DNA from: Leptospira perdikensis
Lineage (GTDB): Bacteria; Spirochaetota; Leptospiria; Leptospirales; Leptospiraceae
NCBI RefSeq assembly: GCF_004769575.1
Contig: NZ_RQGA01000003.1
Location: 744,001 to 808,000 of the forward strand
Direction of reading: 5' to 3'
DNA: 64,000 nt
Shown: positions 44,441-55,071 of the stretch, piece after piece
How the letters are laid out: every line of letters starts with the position of its first letter
Numbering within the stretch: position 1 is the first letter of the stretch
Notes under the pieces: model-generated
Seen by the model: the letters and a program-made list of their open reading frames with translations, nothing else
Told to the model about the DNA's origin: nothing
Databases searched by the model: none
Position numbers and translations under genes: made by a program

Positions 44441-45543
44441 GTTCCGTCTCCGTATAAACTATCTCCTAAAAAGGAATAATAGATTAGTTTTGTTTTTTCA
44501 ACTGTTTTGGTGACAGAAAATCGTTTGACCGAGGTTTTGTTGAAAGTTCCGAACTTGGTTCGTAATTCTTCGGATCCAACAAGTTTGTCCAAACCTTGGG
44601 CGATACTCTCTGAATCTCCCACCGAACACATGTAAGCCCCTTCATTATGATCCAACATCTCTCCAATCCCTCCACCATTTGTGGCTACAATGGGAAGCCC
44701 TGATGCCATAGCATCTAAAACAGATGTTCCTAGTCCCTCTTCTTTGGAAGTGAGTGTGAAAATATTGAATAGGGATAGTAGAGCTGGTATGTCTTTGCGA
44801 TATCCGGTGAAAATAACTCTGTTTGTGATGCCTAATTGTTCCGCTTGGTTTTTGAGTTTGTTTTCGAGTTTTCCGTCACCTACAATCATTAGGCGGAAAT
44901 CTGTATTTGTTTTCATCTTCGCGATTGCATTTAACAAAGTTTCTTGGTCTTTGTGATCAACAAGAGCTGCCACATTTCCAATCACAATACATTTTTTGGA
45001 GATTTGAAATTCGTCTCTTAAGTATTCGTGAGGTGCTGATTTCGAAAATCTTTTTAAATCAATTCCAGAATAAACAGTTATGATTCTTTCTGGAGCAATT
45101 TTACTATCTATCATGACTTCTTTGATTTTCTGTGAGACAGGAAGATAATAATCATTCGCTAAATGTTGGTATTTCCATCTTGAGAAAAAACTAGATTTGG
45201 GTTTGAAGTCCACTCGTCTTGATACAATCAATGGAATGTTTAGGTGATTTCGTTTTGCAAGTAAGGCCAATGTATGTGCATGAGCCGTATGTGTATGGAT
45301 TAGTTTAATATTTTTAGAAATACAAAGTGATCGAATATTCTTATATGCTTTTCTGTCCCATTCCCCACGCATTTCAATTGGAACAAATTCATATCCATTC
45401 TCTTTACATTTCGTTTCTAGTGGGGAACCAGGTTGGCCGACAACGATTTGTGGGATTTTAAAAGTGGCAAGTCCTTGGACTAAATAATAAAGCTGTTGTT
45501 CTCCGCCGCGCCATTCGCGGGAAGTATTGACATGAAGGATCAA
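44437..45543 (-). CDS. GT4-family glycosyltransferase
   Basis: 368 residues, GT-B fold. Acceptor domain opens with VNTSREWRGGEQQLYYLVQGL; HTHTAHAHTLALLAK and the linker motif YSGIDLKRF follow. The donor-binding half shows IVGDGKLENKL, VIFTGYRKDIPALLS and the E(x7)E motif EEGLGTSVLDAMASGLP with NGGGIGEM. It transfers a sugar from a nucleotide-sugar, probably to a lipopolysaccharide or lipid. Starts 1 nt after the RsbW-like stop and overlaps polA by 4 nt. Confidence 0.88.
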   Translation of the reverse strand: MILHVNTSREWRGGEQQLYYLVQGLATFKIPQIVVGQPGSPLETKCKENGYEFVPIEMRGEWDRKAYKNIRSLCISKNIKLIHTHTAHAHTLALLAKRNHLNIPLIVSRRVDFKPKSSFFSRWKYQHLANDYYLPVSQKIKEVMIDSKIAPERIITVYSGIDLKRFSKSAPHEYLRDEFQISKKCIVIGNVAALVDHKDQETLLNAIAKMKTNTDFRLMIVGDGKLENKLKNQAEQLGITNRVIFTGYRKDIPALLSLFNIFTLTSKEEGLGTSVLDAMASGLPIVATNGGGIGEMLDHNEGAYMCSVGDSESIAQGLDKLVGSEELRTKFGTFNKTSVKRFSVTKTVEKTKLIYYSFLGDSLYGDGT

Positions 45544-45544
45544 A

Positions 45545-46147
45545 TTATAAGTGTTTGGAACGGTCGTATTCGAGAGCGATGATGGAGCCCATAACTTTGA
45601 ACCCCGCCGGAGCTTCGTCTACCATTCCTTCTCCGTGAAACATTACTTTTACGGAGTCCATCATGGCATTGATAATTTTCAATCCTTTTCCCATGTTCTT
45701 ATGTTTTTGACCTGAGCCATTATAAGGAAGGGTGTCCGGTTTTTTACTTTGGTGGTTTTTGATGTGGTCGAGGAAACTACTAAAACATTGTGACTGGTTG
45801 GTGCGAATTAGTTCTTTGTCTATTTCCGGAAGAGAACCATCTTCCGAGAGACCTGATCCATAATCCAAAATATAAAGAGTGAATTTTGAGGAATCGATCC
45901 GCCATCGGCAAATGATGGTTTCATCACAATGGCAGGAAACATTGGCAGCAACCGCGTTCGTGAGCGCTTCGTCAGCAGCCAGTTCAATTTGCATAATATT
46001 ATCAAAGCTAAAGCCGTTGTCTTCTAATGTGCGTTTTAGCTCTTTTCGGAAGTGTTTGACGGAAGACATGTCGGGCGGGAGAAACATCGCATACGATCCG
46101 ACCGAGGGGCACAACAAATACGGTAAAACTTCAGATGGTATTGTCAA
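45545..46147 (-). CDS. RsbW-like serine kinase/anti-sigma ATPase domain protein
   Basis: About 180-200 residues, GHKL ATPase. N-box IELAADEALTNAVAANV, G1 LDYGSGL and a later GKGLKIINAMMDSVKVM region match RsbW/SpoIIAB-type anti-sigma factors, which bind ATP and a sigma factor or phosphorylate an antagonist. An insertion between boxes (FLDHIKNHQSKKPDTLPYNG) is longer than in classic RsbW. TTG at 46147 is the longest start; ATG at 46087 gives a domain-complete protein and neither has a good Shine-Dalgarno. No sigma or antagonist gene is adjacent. Confidence 0.75.
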   Translation of the reverse strand: MTIPSEVLPYLLCPSVGSYAMFLPPDMSSVKHFRKELKRTLEDNGFSFDNIMQIELAADEALTNAVAANVSCHCDETIICRWRIDSSKFTLYILDYGSGLSEDGSLPEIDKELIRTNQSQCFSSFLDHIKNHQSKKPDTLPYNGSGQKHKNMGKGLKIINAMMDSVKVMFHGEGMVDEAPAGFKVMGSIIALEYDRSKHL

Positions 46148-46229
46148 TGGCCGCCGCTTCCCCCTCTACCTTTTCATATTACACGAAGGAGAGGGAGAAA
46201 AAAAGTCAAAAATCCCATAAAGGGGAAGG

Positions 46230-46252
46230 GTTTAGGAAAAAATTTCCTAAAC
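46230..46252. terminator. Hairpin at the gltX stop codon
   Basis: GTTTAGGAAA and TTTCCTAAAC form a perfect 10-bp stem with a 3-nt loop, beginning inside the gltX stop codon. In the gltX direction a T-rich stretch (ATTTTTGAC, then TTTTTTT) follows 20-40 nt later, so it may act as terminator or 3'-end stabiliser. Confidence 0.5.
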
Positions 46253-47797
46253 TTTGACTCCTAAGGCATTCGCTAGCTGCTCCATCCGTTTGACCAGTTT
46301 CTCTTGGCCGAGAAGGCTGAAGAGAATGGGGAGTTCCAATCCGTGGGATTTCCCTGTGGTGATGGCTCGAATCGGCATAAAAAGGGTTCTTCCTTTTTCA
46401 CCGGTGGATTCGCCGGCCTTGGCCATGGCTTCTTTGTAGGTATCGGGAGTCACTAAAGCATGGGATTTTACATATTGGTAAAAAGCTGAAACGACAGCTT
46501 TGCCGTTTCCTTCCAAAACCAATTGTTTGGCTTCTTCATTTTCAAATTGTAGGTTTTCTAAAAAGAATTCTTCGATGTACGGTGGAGCTTGGATGAGGCG
46601 ATCTAAATAGACACGAACGGAATCTAAAATTGAGAGGAGTTGTGGGTTTGTTCCCGACTTGTAGGTTTCTGGAATTTGACAATCCTTCAGAAATGGTTCG
46701 AGTTCCTTTCCTAAGGTTTCAATTTTTACATCGCGGATGTATTTGTTTGACATCCAGTTGAGTTTTGATTTGGGATTTAAGTATTCAGCAAGGCCAAGAA
46801 GAGATAACTTATTGAAATCAACTGTTTCCTTTTCATCTTCTTTTAGTTTTTTAAATACATCAAAGGTAGCAGGGGATTTGGAACATCGTTCCACATCAAA
46901 GACGGAACAAAGTTCTTCGTCACTCATGTATTCTTTTCCATCAGGAGAAGTCCATCCAAGTAACGCCATATAATTACGCATGGTATCACTGGAATAACCT
47001 AGGTCACGGAAAGCAAGAACCGATGTAGCGCCAGCACGTTTGGAAAGTTTTTTCCCGTCCGTTCCTACAATTTCACTGGCATGGGCAAACCTTGGGAGTG
47101 GAAATCCAAAGGCTTCAAAAATTAAAATTTGGCGAGGGGTGTTGGAAAGATGACCCACTCCTCGAATCACATGTGTGATTTTCATGAGTGCGTCGTCGAT
47201 CACCACAGCATAGTTATACGAAGGAAATCCATCAGATTTGACAATGATAAAGTCACCAATGAGTTTGGATTCGAATTTCACTTTTCCCTGGATCATATCA
47301 TCTACGATCACAATTTTGTTTGGAGTTTTGAATCTTACAGTGTAGGGAATTTTTTTCTCAATTTGGAATTGGATTTCTCCGTCAGTTAGATCCGAACATT
47401 TTCCATCGTAGATATAAGGAATTCCCATAGCATCGGCTTGTTTTTTCTTTCCATCCAATTCTTCTGCGGAACAAAAACAACGATAGGCCTTCTTTTCTGA
47501 GATCAGTTTGTCTGTGTATTCTTTATAAATATGAATTCTTTCGGACTGTGTGTACGGGCCATTTGGGCCTCCCACTCCAGGGCCTTCATCCCATTCCATT
47601 CCAAGCCACTTTAAAGATTCTAAAATGATTTTAAAAGAAGCTTCGGTAGAACGGTCTTGGTCTGTGTCTTCAATACGAAGTAAAAACTTTCCTTTTTTAG
47701 CTTTCGCATATAAATAATTAAATAAGGCGGTTCTTGCCCCACCCACATGTAAAAATCCGGAAGGGGAGGGTGCAAAACGGGTGCGAACTTCTGTCAT
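46247..47797 (-). CDS. gltX: Glutamyl-tRNA synthetase
   Basis: 516 residues, class I synthetase charging tRNA-Glu (and possibly tRNA-Gln for later amidation). HIGH-type motif [18 protein letters not shown] at the N-terminus and KMSKS-type motif [13 protein letters not shown] near residue 255. The anticodon-binding helical domain fills the C-terminus. It overlaps the lipoprotein gene upstream by ATGA. A hairpin sits on its stop codon. Confidence 0.97.
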   Translation of the reverse strand: MTEVRTRFAPSPSGFLHVGGARTALFNYLYAKAKKGKFLLRIEDTDQDRSTEASFKIILESLKWLGMEWDEGPGVGGPNGPYTQSERIHIYKEYTDKLISEKKAYRCFCSAEELDGKKKQADAMGIPYIYDGKCSDLTDGEIQFQIEKKIPYTVRFKTPNKIVIVDDMIQGKVKFESKLIGDFIIVKSDGFPSYNYAVVIDDALMKITHVIRGVGHLSNTPRQILIFEAFGFPLPRFAHASEIVGTDGKKLSKRAGATSVLAFRDLGYSSDTMRNYMALLGWTSPDGKEYMSDEELCSVFDVERCSKSPATFDVFKKLKEDEKETVDFNKLSLLGLAEYLNPKSKLNWMSNKYIRDVKIETLGKELEPFLKDCQIPETYKSGTNPQLLSILDSVRVYLDRLIQAPPYIEEFFLENLQFENEEAKQLVLEGNGKAVVSAFYQYVKSHALVTPDTYKEAMAKAGESTGEKGRTLFMPIRAITTGKSHGLELPILFSLLGQEKLVKRMEQLANALGVKV

Positions 47798-48666
47798 TTC
47801 ATTTCCTCTTTGAGTAAAAAGTCTCCGATCCTTTTGTAACCAAATGGTTCTTTTGTTTTGGTAGTCAGTCCATTGGTATACGGCGGAACAAAGAATAATT
47901 GTGTTTCATTTTCTTTATAGATGAGTTTAAAAAATAGTTTGTCGGCTTCTGTTTCGTTCCATTCATATCGAAGTTGTAAATAGTCGTAATGATTCGAAAC
48001 ATGTTCTGATTTGATGGTGCCAGCTTCTTGTTTGGTAAATATGCTGGAAGGTGCAAAAAATTCCATACTTCCTAAACTATGCGACCAACGGCTATCTCCA
48101 CCAAGAGGGGATCGAACTCCTTCCTCAATCAGTAAACCAGTATCACCACCTAATTCGAAAATGTCGAACTCTTCGATTTGTGTTTTGTTTTCAGTCACAC
48201 TTGTTTTGTTTTCTAGTAGTGTGATGAGTGAGGAACCTGTGGTTTCTGAAGCATAGGAGTCAGTATAAACAAAAAAAATTCTTTTTTCAGATTCTTCTTT
48301 TTTGAATTTTCCTACTTTTTTGTTCCAAATGATCTTATAAGATTCAAAAGGTTCGTTTCCAAATTCGGTTTTCACTTTTGATAAAAAATGATTGTCGTAA
48401 GCTAAGAAACTAAACTCTATTTTCTCTGCATATCCGGTCGATTTTCCTGGTTCCCATTCAATGAATCGGAAGTGAGAAGAGCCTTCTCGGAAGAAGGAAA
48501 CATTCATTTTTCTCGGAGATTTTAGATAGAGAACGGATGCGGGAATTTCTGAAATTGGCTCTCTAACGATGAGTGATTTCAGGTTCTGGCAGTTGGATCC
48601 AGAAAAAAAAATCAAGGTACATAAAAGCCAATAGAATCGGGAGTATACTTGAGTTTCTGGGGACAT
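47794..48666 (-). CDS. Lipoprotein, function unknown
   Basis: 290 residues; signal sequence [15 protein letters not shown] with Cys about 26 as the lipidation site. The mature protein is beta-rich with few cysteines, no known domain. Its stop overlaps the gltX start (ATGA), so the two are translated together. Divergent from the topoisomerase operon. Confidence 0.65.
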   Translation of the reverse strand: MSPETQVYSRFYWLLCTLIFFSGSNCQNLKSLIVREPISEIPASVLYLKSPRKMNVSFFREGSSHFRFIEWEPGKSTGYAEKIEFSFLAYDNHFLSKVKTEFGNEPFESYKIIWNKKVGKFKKEESEKRIFFVYTDSYASETTGSSLITLLENKTSVTENKTQIEEFDIFELGGDTGLLIEEGVRSPLGGDSRWSHSLGSMEFFAPSSIFTKQEAGTIKSEHVSNHYDYLQLRYEWNETEADKLFFKLIYKENETQLFFVPPYTNGLTTKTKEPFGYKRIGDFLLKEEMK

Positions 48667-48731
48667 AGACCGGTGCGTATCGCCAGTCTAAAAAGGGAAA
48701 ACCGCTTGACAAGTCAATTCACCCCATCCCT

Positions 48732-50117
48732 GTGTCATTGGAACCCATGAAGAACGAAGAACAGTATCCAAAACGCCCCTTTGAAGACCAAGTGAATGAT
48801 GACCAAAGGAAATACTCTCGCTATGTATGTGATTCGAGAGCCATTCCGCAAGAAATTGATGGTCTAAAGCCTGTTCAACGAAGGATTTTATGGGCAATGT
48901 GGAACTCGGATGCCCGAAACCGTCACACAAAAACAGTAAAAGTTGCCGGTCTTGCTATGGGATACCATCCGCACGGGGATCGTTCCATCCAAGATGCCCT
49001 TTCGCAAATGGCACAAGACTTTGCATTTGCAAATAACTATCCTTTGGTACATGGAGAAGGAACCTTCGGTGACGTTTTGGACCCGAATGCAATCGCTTCT
49101 CCGCGTTATACGGAAGTCAAACTTTCCGACTTTGCTAAGGATTTAGGATTTTTCGAAAGTTTACCTGATATTGATTATGTCAAAAACTATGATGAAACCG
49201 AAGACGAACCCATTCATTTCGTCGGAAAAGTTCCGGTTGTACTCTTAAATAACATCCAAGGAATCGCAACGGGTTTTCGTTGTTTCATTCCTGCTCACAA
49301 ACTCAGTGATGTGATCGAATCCCAAGTTACTTATTTAAAGACAGGAAAACCAAAAAAGATCACTCCATGGTACAAAGGGTACGGTGGGGAAGTGAAGTTG
49401 TCTAAAAATGACAACGGTAACACTGTTATGTCGACTACTTTCGGATTCAAAAAAGAAGATGGAAAGTTGTTCCTTGTTGACTCCCCAATGAACTGGAACC
49501 GAGAGAAGGTAGTAAACTATCTAGATGATTTGATTGAGAAAAAAGACAATTGGCTGAAAGACTATGTGGATCACTCCAGCCAAACTTTTAAAATTGAACT
49601 CGTTGCCAAAAAAGGCGAGGAACCTTCTGAAAAAGAGATCAAAGAATTGTTTTCCAAAGAAAACAATGAAGTTCTTACAATCAACGTAATCACTCACGAA
49701 GGAAAACTTCGTAACTTTAACCCTGAAGAAATTATCAAACGATTCTGCGATTTTAGAAAAACACATCTCATTCGTCGTTTCAAACGATTGGCAGGTTTAG
49801 AAAAAGAAAAGATCGATCGTAACTCAGAACTCATTCGATTCATCAAAGAAAAATGGAACGAAAAGGTAACAGGGATTAAATCTAAAAAAGAATTTGAAGA
49901 CAAGTTGAAAGCCGCCAAGTTCGTTTATTTCGAATGGTTGAGTTCTATTCCCGTCTATAGAATGACTTTGGAAGAAGTTCGTAAATGCGAAGATGCCATT
50001 GTGGAAGCAAAAACGAAATACACAGAGTATACGGCATTACAAAAAGATGATAAAAAACTCACCGGTTTTATGACCGATGAACTTGATGAACTGAAGAAAA
50101 AATGGGATCCGAAATAA
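48732..50117 (+). CDS. Type IIA topoisomerase cleavage subunit (GyrA/ParC-like, T4 gp52-like)
   Basis: 461 residues (GTG 48732; ATG 48747 is a second choice). It covers the winged-helix/tower cleavage core only. [32 protein letters not shown] and the active-site tyrosine Y126 in [12 protein letters not shown] are present, as is [10 protein letters not shown]. The C-terminal beta-pinwheel of GyrA, which wraps DNA, is absent; the end is a coiled region. Short length without a pinwheel is like phage T4 gp52 and eukaryotic topo II. Followed 6 nt later by the ATPase subunit, in A-then-B order. Confidence 0.85.
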   Translation: MSLEPMKNEEQYPKRPFEDQVNDDQRKYSRYVCDSRAIPQEIDGLKPVQRRILWAMWNSDARNRHTKTVKVAGLAMGYHPHGDRSIQDALSQMAQDFAFANNYPLVHGEGTFGDVLDPNAIASPRYTEVKLSDFAKDLGFFESLPDIDYVKNYDETEDEPIHFVGKVPVVLLNNIQGIATGFRCFIPAHKLSDVIESQVTYLKTGKPKKITPWYKGYGGEVKLSKNDNGNTVMSTTFGFKKEDGKLFLVDSPMNWNREKVVNYLDDLIEKKDNWLKDYVDHSSQTFKIELVAKKGEEPSEKEIKELFSKENNEVLTINVITHEGKLRNFNPEEIIKRFCDFRKTHLIRRFKRLAGLEKEKIDRNSELIRFIKEKWNEKVTGIKSKKEFEDKLKAAKFVYFEWLSSIPVYRMTLEEVRKCEDAIVEAKTKYTEYTALQKDDKKLTGFMTDELDELKKKWDPK

Positions 50118-50123
50118 TTAGAT

Positions 50124-52250
50124 ATGGCTCAAAAAACTGAAAAAACCTCAGGAAATTCGCGAAATTTTAAAAAATTATCGAATGTAGAACACGTTCGGAT
50201 GCGGACAGGAATGTGGCTTGGGCAAAACTCCCTTTCCACTTTTGAACAACACTTTTTTACAAAAGATAACGCCGGCACTTACGACATTCTTCACGAAGAA
50301 CTTTCTGACATCCCTGCCAAACTGAAATGTTTGGATGAGGCTTGTATGAATTGTGTGGATGAATATAGAAAGAACTTAAACGATAAGGCGATCCCAGAAA
50401 AAGACAAAATGAATAAACTCATCATTCAATTGTCTACGGATCGCAAACGTGTGACCATCCAGGACAATGGGCGTGGGATTCCCGCTGATAATGCTGAAGG
50501 TGTGTATCTCCATTTGATGTATGGGGAAAACTTTGATGATAAAGTTAAAGAGGATCATGTTGCCGGTCAAAATGGTGTGGGGATCTCTCTTGTTCGTATG
50601 GTTTCATCTTTCTTTCGTGTGAAGACCATCAATGGTGGAAAAGCTTACAAAAAAATGTTTAGCATTCACGATGATGTGAAAAAAACCATTCGTAGTTTTA
50701 AACTTTCTAAAGAAGATACAGAACGAGTTCATTTATATTACGATGAACATGGAACATTTGTTGACTGTCCACTTTTGTCAGCTGATCAAATCAAACAACT
50801 AAAAGCACCTTGTGATAAAACAGGAATGACAGCTGTTGTTGAAACAGCTAAAAAAGAAGATCACGGAACCACAGTTGAGTTTGAATTAAATCCTTCTTAT
50901 TTTAATAATTTGGATACTTCTTTTAACATTAATTTGGTGAAGCAATATCTCCAAGACATTGCTATGTCCAACCCTGGTTTAGAAGTAGTGTTTATTCACA
51001 AAACTGGAAAAGAAAAGTATAAATTTAAAAAAGGTTTTGATGAGATTTTTAGTAATTCCGAGATGGTTTACTACAAGTTAGATTATTCTGATAAAACTTC
51101 GGCTTCCCAAATCAATATGGACACTTATGTGGTTGTGGGCCAAAACAAAACACTCACTTGGGTGAACTCTATTTTCTGTCCACAGGGTGGATCTGCCATT
51201 GAGTATTTAGAAAACAGACTTTGCGATGAAGTTCGTAAAAAATCGCAAATTGTCAGTTTAGAAAAGAAACTGAATACACAATGTACACGTAACGACGTTA
51301 GAAGTTGTTTCCATATGTATGTGAACCTTCGGATTCTCAATCCTCGTTTTAAATCCCAAGATAAGTCTTATCTCATCAATGATTTGAACGATGACATCCG
51401 AAAAGCGGTCGACAAACATTTGGACAAACTTTTAAAGAAAACCGGCCTTATCGAAGAAATTAAGATGGTAATGGAGCGTAGAACCCAGCTAAAACAGCTC
51501 GAGGACGCGCAGAAAGGCCTCCGTAAGGCGTCTCGGAACAATATCCCTAAGCTTATGCCTCCAACGGGCAAACCAAACGATCCAGGTCGAATTCTATTTG
51601 TGGCGGAAGGGGACTCGGCGATTGCGGGTTTACGTCCGGCAAGAAATCCGAAATTACACGGTCTTTTCCCTTTACGAGGAAAACCTCTCAACTGTAAGGG
51701 AATGTCTTTAGCAAAGGCCTTACAAAACGAAGAGATGAAAAACATTGTTGCCATTGTGGGCCTTCCTCTCGATCAAAAAGTGAAGTCCATCGATGAACTA
51801 CATTATGATCGTATCAGCATCATCACGGATGCGGATTTTGATGGATATGCCATCCGTTCTCTTATGTTGTCTTTTTTCTATGAATATTGGCCTGAACTTT
51901 TTGAGTTGGGTTTTATCAATATCTCTGCGGCACCACTTTACGAAGTAGATGTGAAATGGAAGGATGCAAAAAAAGAAACGGTTTTCTGTATTGATGATTC
52001 CGACTACGATAAGTTAGTCGCTCGTGTTAACAAACAAGGTGCCGAAATCACTCGTAAAAAACGAAACAAGGGATTAGGGGAAACTGGTAAAGAAGCCATG
52101 AAGTATGCGGTGGATCATTGTATGACTACCATTACTGTGGGAAACAAAAAGACTGCCAAAAATACCCAAGACCTTTGGTTCCATAAAGATTATGCAGAAA
52201 AACGCCGCGAAGCAATTTCTGAATACTCGATGAGTGTGATCGAAGATTAA
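50124..52250 (+). CDS. Type IIA topoisomerase ATPase/Toprim subunit (T4 gp39/topo II-like)
   Basis: 708 residues. GHKL ATPase: [23 protein letters not shown] and the P-loop-like lid [15 protein letters not shown], with NG where bacterial GyrB has HG. A transducer domain precedes the Toprim domain: [13 protein letters not shown] (E495) and [14 protein letters not shown] (D569, D571, D573). The section [22 protein letters not shown] (split here across two lines of thought) resembles T4 gp39/60 and eukaryotic topo II more than GyrB/ParE. With the preceding gene it forms a complete two-subunit topo II that relaxes or decatenates DNA. Confidence 0.87.
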   Translation: MAQKTEKTSGNSRNFKKLSNVEHVRMRTGMWLGQNSLSTFEQHFFTKDNAGTYDILHEELSDIPAKLKCLDEACMNCVDEYRKNLNDKAIPEKDKMNKLIIQLSTDRKRVTIQDNGRGIPADNAEGVYLHLMYGENFDDKVKEDHVAGQNGVGISLVRMVSSFFRVKTINGGKAYKKMFSIHDDVKKTIRSFKLSKEDTERVHLYYDEHGTFVDCPLLSADQIKQLKAPCDKTGMTAVVETAKKEDHGTTVEFELNPSYFNNLDTSFNINLVKQYLQDIAMSNPGLEVVFIHKTGKEKYKFKKGFDEIFSNSEMVYYKLDYSDKTSASQINMDTYVVVGQNKTLTWVNSIFCPQGGSAIEYLENRLCDEVRKKSQIVSLEKKLNTQCTRNDVRSCFHMYVNLRILNPRFKSQDKSYLINDLNDDIRKAVDKHLDKLLKKTGLIEEIKMVMERRTQLKQLEDAQKGLRKASRNNIPKLMPPTGKPNDPGRILFVAEGDSAIAGLRPARNPKLHGLFPLRGKPLNCKGMSLAKALQNEEMKNIVAIVGLPLDQKVKSIDELHYDRISIITDADFDGYAIRSLMLSFFYEYWPELFELGFINISAAPLYEVDVKWKDAKKETVFCIDDSDYDKLVARVNKQGAEITRKKRNKGLGETGKEAMKYAVDHCMTTITVGNKKTAKNTQDLWFHKDYAEKRREAISEYSMSVIED

Positions 52251-52253
52251 TGA

Positions 52254-52280
52254 TTTATCGACTCAATCGATAAAACTTTT
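52254..52280 (+). terminator. Terminator-like hairpin after the topoisomerase operon
   Basis: TTTATCGA and TCGATAAA form a perfect 8-bp stem around CTCAA, followed by ACTTTT. It lies 4 nt past the stop codon of the ATPase subunit. Confidence 0.55.
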
Positions 52281-52356
52281 GCCAACAAACAAAACCCAAA
52301 CGAGGAGAACCTTTGTAGTTCTTTCCGTTTGGCATAGCGATCACTCCCCATTCCAT
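52255..52356 (-). other. Possible 33-residue open frame in the intergenic region
   Basis: ATG at 52356 to TAA at 52255 would encode a basic peptide containing MPNGKNYKGSPRLGF. There is no Shine-Dalgarno, but the codons read like coding sequence. Opposite strand bases 52296-52332 can fold (CCAAACG/CGTTTGG plus AGAAC/GTTCT), so the region could instead be a structured leader of the next gene. Weak call. Confidence 0.25.
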
Positions 52357-52420
52357 AGGTCTTGGGGGTTCTTTGATTTATGGACTTGCGGTAGATTTCG
52401 GATTTTATTTTTTAAGGGGA

Positions 52421-54322
52421 ATGAATCCTCGGTCTCCTAAAAATACAAAGTCTTCAAAAAAGTCACCATCTAAGACCAAACCTAAGGCAAAGGAAGATCC
52501 CCTTCTTCCTATCCGAACATTGCCAATACTTTTACCCCTTCCTCCTCTTTCGAATCGCAAACGAATTTCCTTTTTTCTTTTTTTAAACATTCTATTTTTC
52601 CTTCAATGTTCTTCTGTGCAAGAAAAACCCAAGGAAGTTTACCATAACAACCCAGTTGTTACCGAGAAAGTGGTATTATCCAAAATAGAAGAATTACAAA
52701 ATTCAGGAATTCATTCCTTGTCCTATATGTATTTGTTAGGTGATGGAGTGATCCATTCAGGAGTTCTTGGCGGAGAAAAAAAGGAAAAGATCCAGAGATT
52801 TAAAATAGGAAGTATTACTAAACTATTTACTGGAATTGCTCTTTTACAATTACAAGAGAAAGGCAAATTGAAGTTAGATGATAAGCTTTCTCGATTCCTT
52901 CCAGAAATTAAAACAATTCAGAGCCGAGAGAAAAATTTCAGAGAGATCACTCTTCGAGACATTCTGACTCACCAATCGGGGCTTCCTTCTGATTTAGCTT
53001 CTGGTTTTTTTCTTTCTCCCGATGCGAATGATACAGAAATTTTAGAATCCTTTCGTTCCCTTCCGAGCCATCTCATCCATATGGAAAGAAACGAACCAGG
53101 GAAAGTACATTCCTATTCCAATTTTGGATTTGGACTTCTCGGAGTGGTAATCGAACGAGTGTCAGGTCTTGGGATCGAAGATTATTTCCAAAAGGAAATT
53201 TTTGCGAGAGCAGGAATGAAACATTCCACCTTACTTGAGGTTTATGAAAATTCAGAACTTGTTCCTGGATACCATGGCTTTTTTTGGAAAACAAAAACCG
53301 CTCGTCCAAAAATTCGTGATTTGACTGCGGGTTCCCTTTCCTCGACTGGAGAAGATATGGGCCTTTTTATGAAAGCTTTGTTTCAAAGTAAAAAAGGAAA
53401 AGGTTTACTCTCAAAACAAAGTTTTGCCGAATTCCATCGGATTCAAAAAGGACCCAGTTCCAATTTTCAAATGAAACTGGGACTTCCGGTTTTACTTCAG
53501 AAAAATATAAGTGGTGGTAAAACCGTTTGGACTGCGGGCCATGCGGGCTCTCTCCCACCTTACTTTGCCGATTTGGTTTATGATCCAGAGACAGAAACTG
53601 CCAGTTTCCTTGCAGGGAACACCACTGGTTTTGCAACGGCAAGTATTCAACCAACTAACAAAGCGGTCATGGATACGATATTTGAATACAAAACAGGAGG
53701 TTCTTTAGAATCTCCGCCGATTGGCGAACGAAAAGAACAAAACCAATTGGATGGTTATTATGGACTTTATGCATCACCTTTTGGAATTCACGAACTAAAG
53801 CCAGGCAAAACTCCTAAGCTCGATATCATGGGGATTGATTTTGATTTGGTAGAACGAGAAAATCGGTTTGGCACCGACTTGCGTTTGTTTTTTGGTCTCA
53901 TCCCCGTGAAGGACAAAACCATCGAAAGTTTTCGTTTGGAATTTGAACCCTGGGAAGGGGAGAAGATTTTTACTTTATATTCGGCTGATATGACAAAAGG
54001 AAGTATTGGATTTGCCCACAGATTCCAACCTAACCAGAAATTACCGGATGCCACCTACCTCACTTCCTACCAAACCAAAGATCCGCATTCGATCATCCCA
54101 CGTGTGGAATTAAACAAAGACAAACGCGGTTTTCTTTTGGCCACCATTGGTTACTCACTGGGGGGACTCGGATATTCGATCGCCTCACCTTGCCTGTTGG
54201 AATCACCGACAACCTTACGAATTTTAGGTTACGGACGGAATTTAGGAGAGAAAATTGAACTAAAAACTGTGGAAGGAAAACCCAGGTTGGTGTATTCAGG
54301 GATCGAGTTTTTAGCGGATTGA
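52421..54322 (+). CDS. Serine beta-lactamase-family lipoprotein (PBP4*/EstB-like)
   Basis: About 633 residues. A basic, proline-rich stretch of 45 residues precedes a hydrophobic segment ending in lipobox-like FLQC, odd for a lipoprotein; the annotated ATG has AAGGGGA directly against it, and a longer TTG start at 52373 exists. Catalytic motifs: SxxK in GSITKLFTG, YxN in YSNFGFG and the third motif in TAGHAGSLPPYF. The C-terminal 200 residues are beta-rich. Likely a peptidase or esterase acting in the periplasm on peptidoglycan or esters rather than a true beta-lactamase. Confidence 0.8.
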   Translation: MNPRSPKNTKSSKKSPSKTKPKAKEDPLLPIRTLPILLPLPPLSNRKRISFFLFLNILFFLQCSSVQEKPKEVYHNNPVVTEKVVLSKIEELQNSGIHSLSYMYLLGDGVIHSGVLGGEKKEKIQRFKIGSITKLFTGIALLQLQEKGKLKLDDKLSRFLPEIKTIQSREKNFREITLRDILTHQSGLPSDLASGFFLSPDANDTEILESFRSLPSHLIHMERNEPGKVHSYSNFGFGLLGVVIERVSGLGIEDYFQKEIFARAGMKHSTLLEVYENSELVPGYHGFFWKTKTARPKIRDLTAGSLSSTGEDMGLFMKALFQSKKGKGLLSKQSFAEFHRIQKGPSSNFQMKLGLPVLLQKNISGGKTVWTAGHAGSLPPYFADLVYDPETETASFLAGNTTGFATASIQPTNKAVMDTIFEYKTGGSLESPPIGERKEQNQLDGYYGLYASPFGIHELKPGKTPKLDIMGIDFDLVERENRFGTDLRLFFGLIPVKDKTIESFRLEFEPWEGEKIFTLYSADMTKGSIGFAHRFQPNQKLPDATYLTSYQTKDPHSIIPRVELNKDKRGFLLATIGYSLGGLGYSIASPCLLESPTTLRILGYGRNLGEKIELKTVEGKPRLVYSGIEFLAD

Positions 54323-54438
54323 AGGATAGGGTCTCAAATTCTGAATCAAGTTCACAGAGAATTCCATCCTCTGAGGCAAAGCAGGAGTTATACGGTCTCT
54401 AAATTCTCGTTTATACTGATTCTAATTTTTTTGCTATC

Positions 54439-54460
54439 GAATTTCCTAGGAAAGAAATTC
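54439..54460. repeat. Inverted repeat upstream of the DUF3015 promoter
   Basis: GAATTTC and GAAATTC (7 bp) flank an 8-nt centre, ending 21 nt upstream of the proposed -35 box. Position fits an activator or repressor site. Confidence 0.4.
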
Positions 54461-54481
54461 CAGACCATACCAAAAAAGTTT

Positions 54482-54509
54482 TTGACTAATCAAAAAGATC
54501 GAATACAGT
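54482..54509 (+). promoter_or_regulatory. Promoter of the DUF3015/DUF4105 cluster
   Basis: TTGACT (54482-54487) and TACAGT (54504-54509) with a 16-nt spacer. AAGGAG (54538-54543) lies 8 nt before the first start codon. This is the only credible promoter seen for the four-gene set. Confidence 0.5.
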
Positions 54510-54551
54510 TCGTCGGAATTTGAATCGAAAGTTTCAAAAGGAGAATTCGAA

Positions 54552-55055
54552 ATGGGAAAAAGAATTACCTCAATCCTATTTTTGTCTGCTGCCGTTGTAG
54601 CTGTCACAATGACATCTACTTCTGTGGAAGCCAAAAAATATGGTATGGCTGGCTGCGGATTAGGATCATTGATTATTTCAAACAATGACATCACTCAAAT
54701 TTTCGCTGCTACATCAAATGGGATTTACGGAAACCAAACTTTTGGTATTACATCTGGAACATCCAATTGTACTGCTGATGGTGTTGTGAAACAAGACAAA
54801 GTACAAGAATTGTTCATCACGATGAACTATGACTCTCTAGGTCAAGAAATGGCTTCAGGGAAAGGGGAAAAATTAGAATCTCTTGGAAACCTTCTCGGTT
54901 GTTCTAGCGATTCTTTATCAAGATTTGGCCAAGTAACGAAAGAAAACTATGCTAAACTCATCACAGAAGATTCAACTCCTGCAAGTGTACTTTCAGCAGT
55001 TAAGTCAGAAGTTAAAAGCGATAAAATCCTCGCAAAGTCTTGTTCACAAATTTAA
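54552..55055 (+). CDS. DUF3015-family exported protein, copy 1
   Basis: 167 residues. Signal peptide (ILFLSAAVVAVTMTSTSVEA) then KKYGMAGCGLGSLI, the hallmark of DUF3015, and FGITSGTSNC. Four cysteines (GCG, SNC, LLGC, KSC) are spaced as in copy 2, suggesting two disulfides in the periplasm. Good Shine-Dalgarno AAGGAG. Function unknown; the family often lies next to DUF4105 genes, as here. Confidence 0.85.
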   Translation: MGKRITSILFLSAAVVAVTMTSTSVEAKKYGMAGCGLGSLIISNNDITQIFAATSNGIYGNQTFGITSGTSNCTADGVVKQDKVQELFITMNYDSLGQEMASGKGEKLESLGNLLGCSSDSLSRFGQVTKENYAKLITEDSTPASVLSAVKSEVKSDKILAKSCSQI

Positions 55056-55071
55056 GGAGATTTGAAATAAA

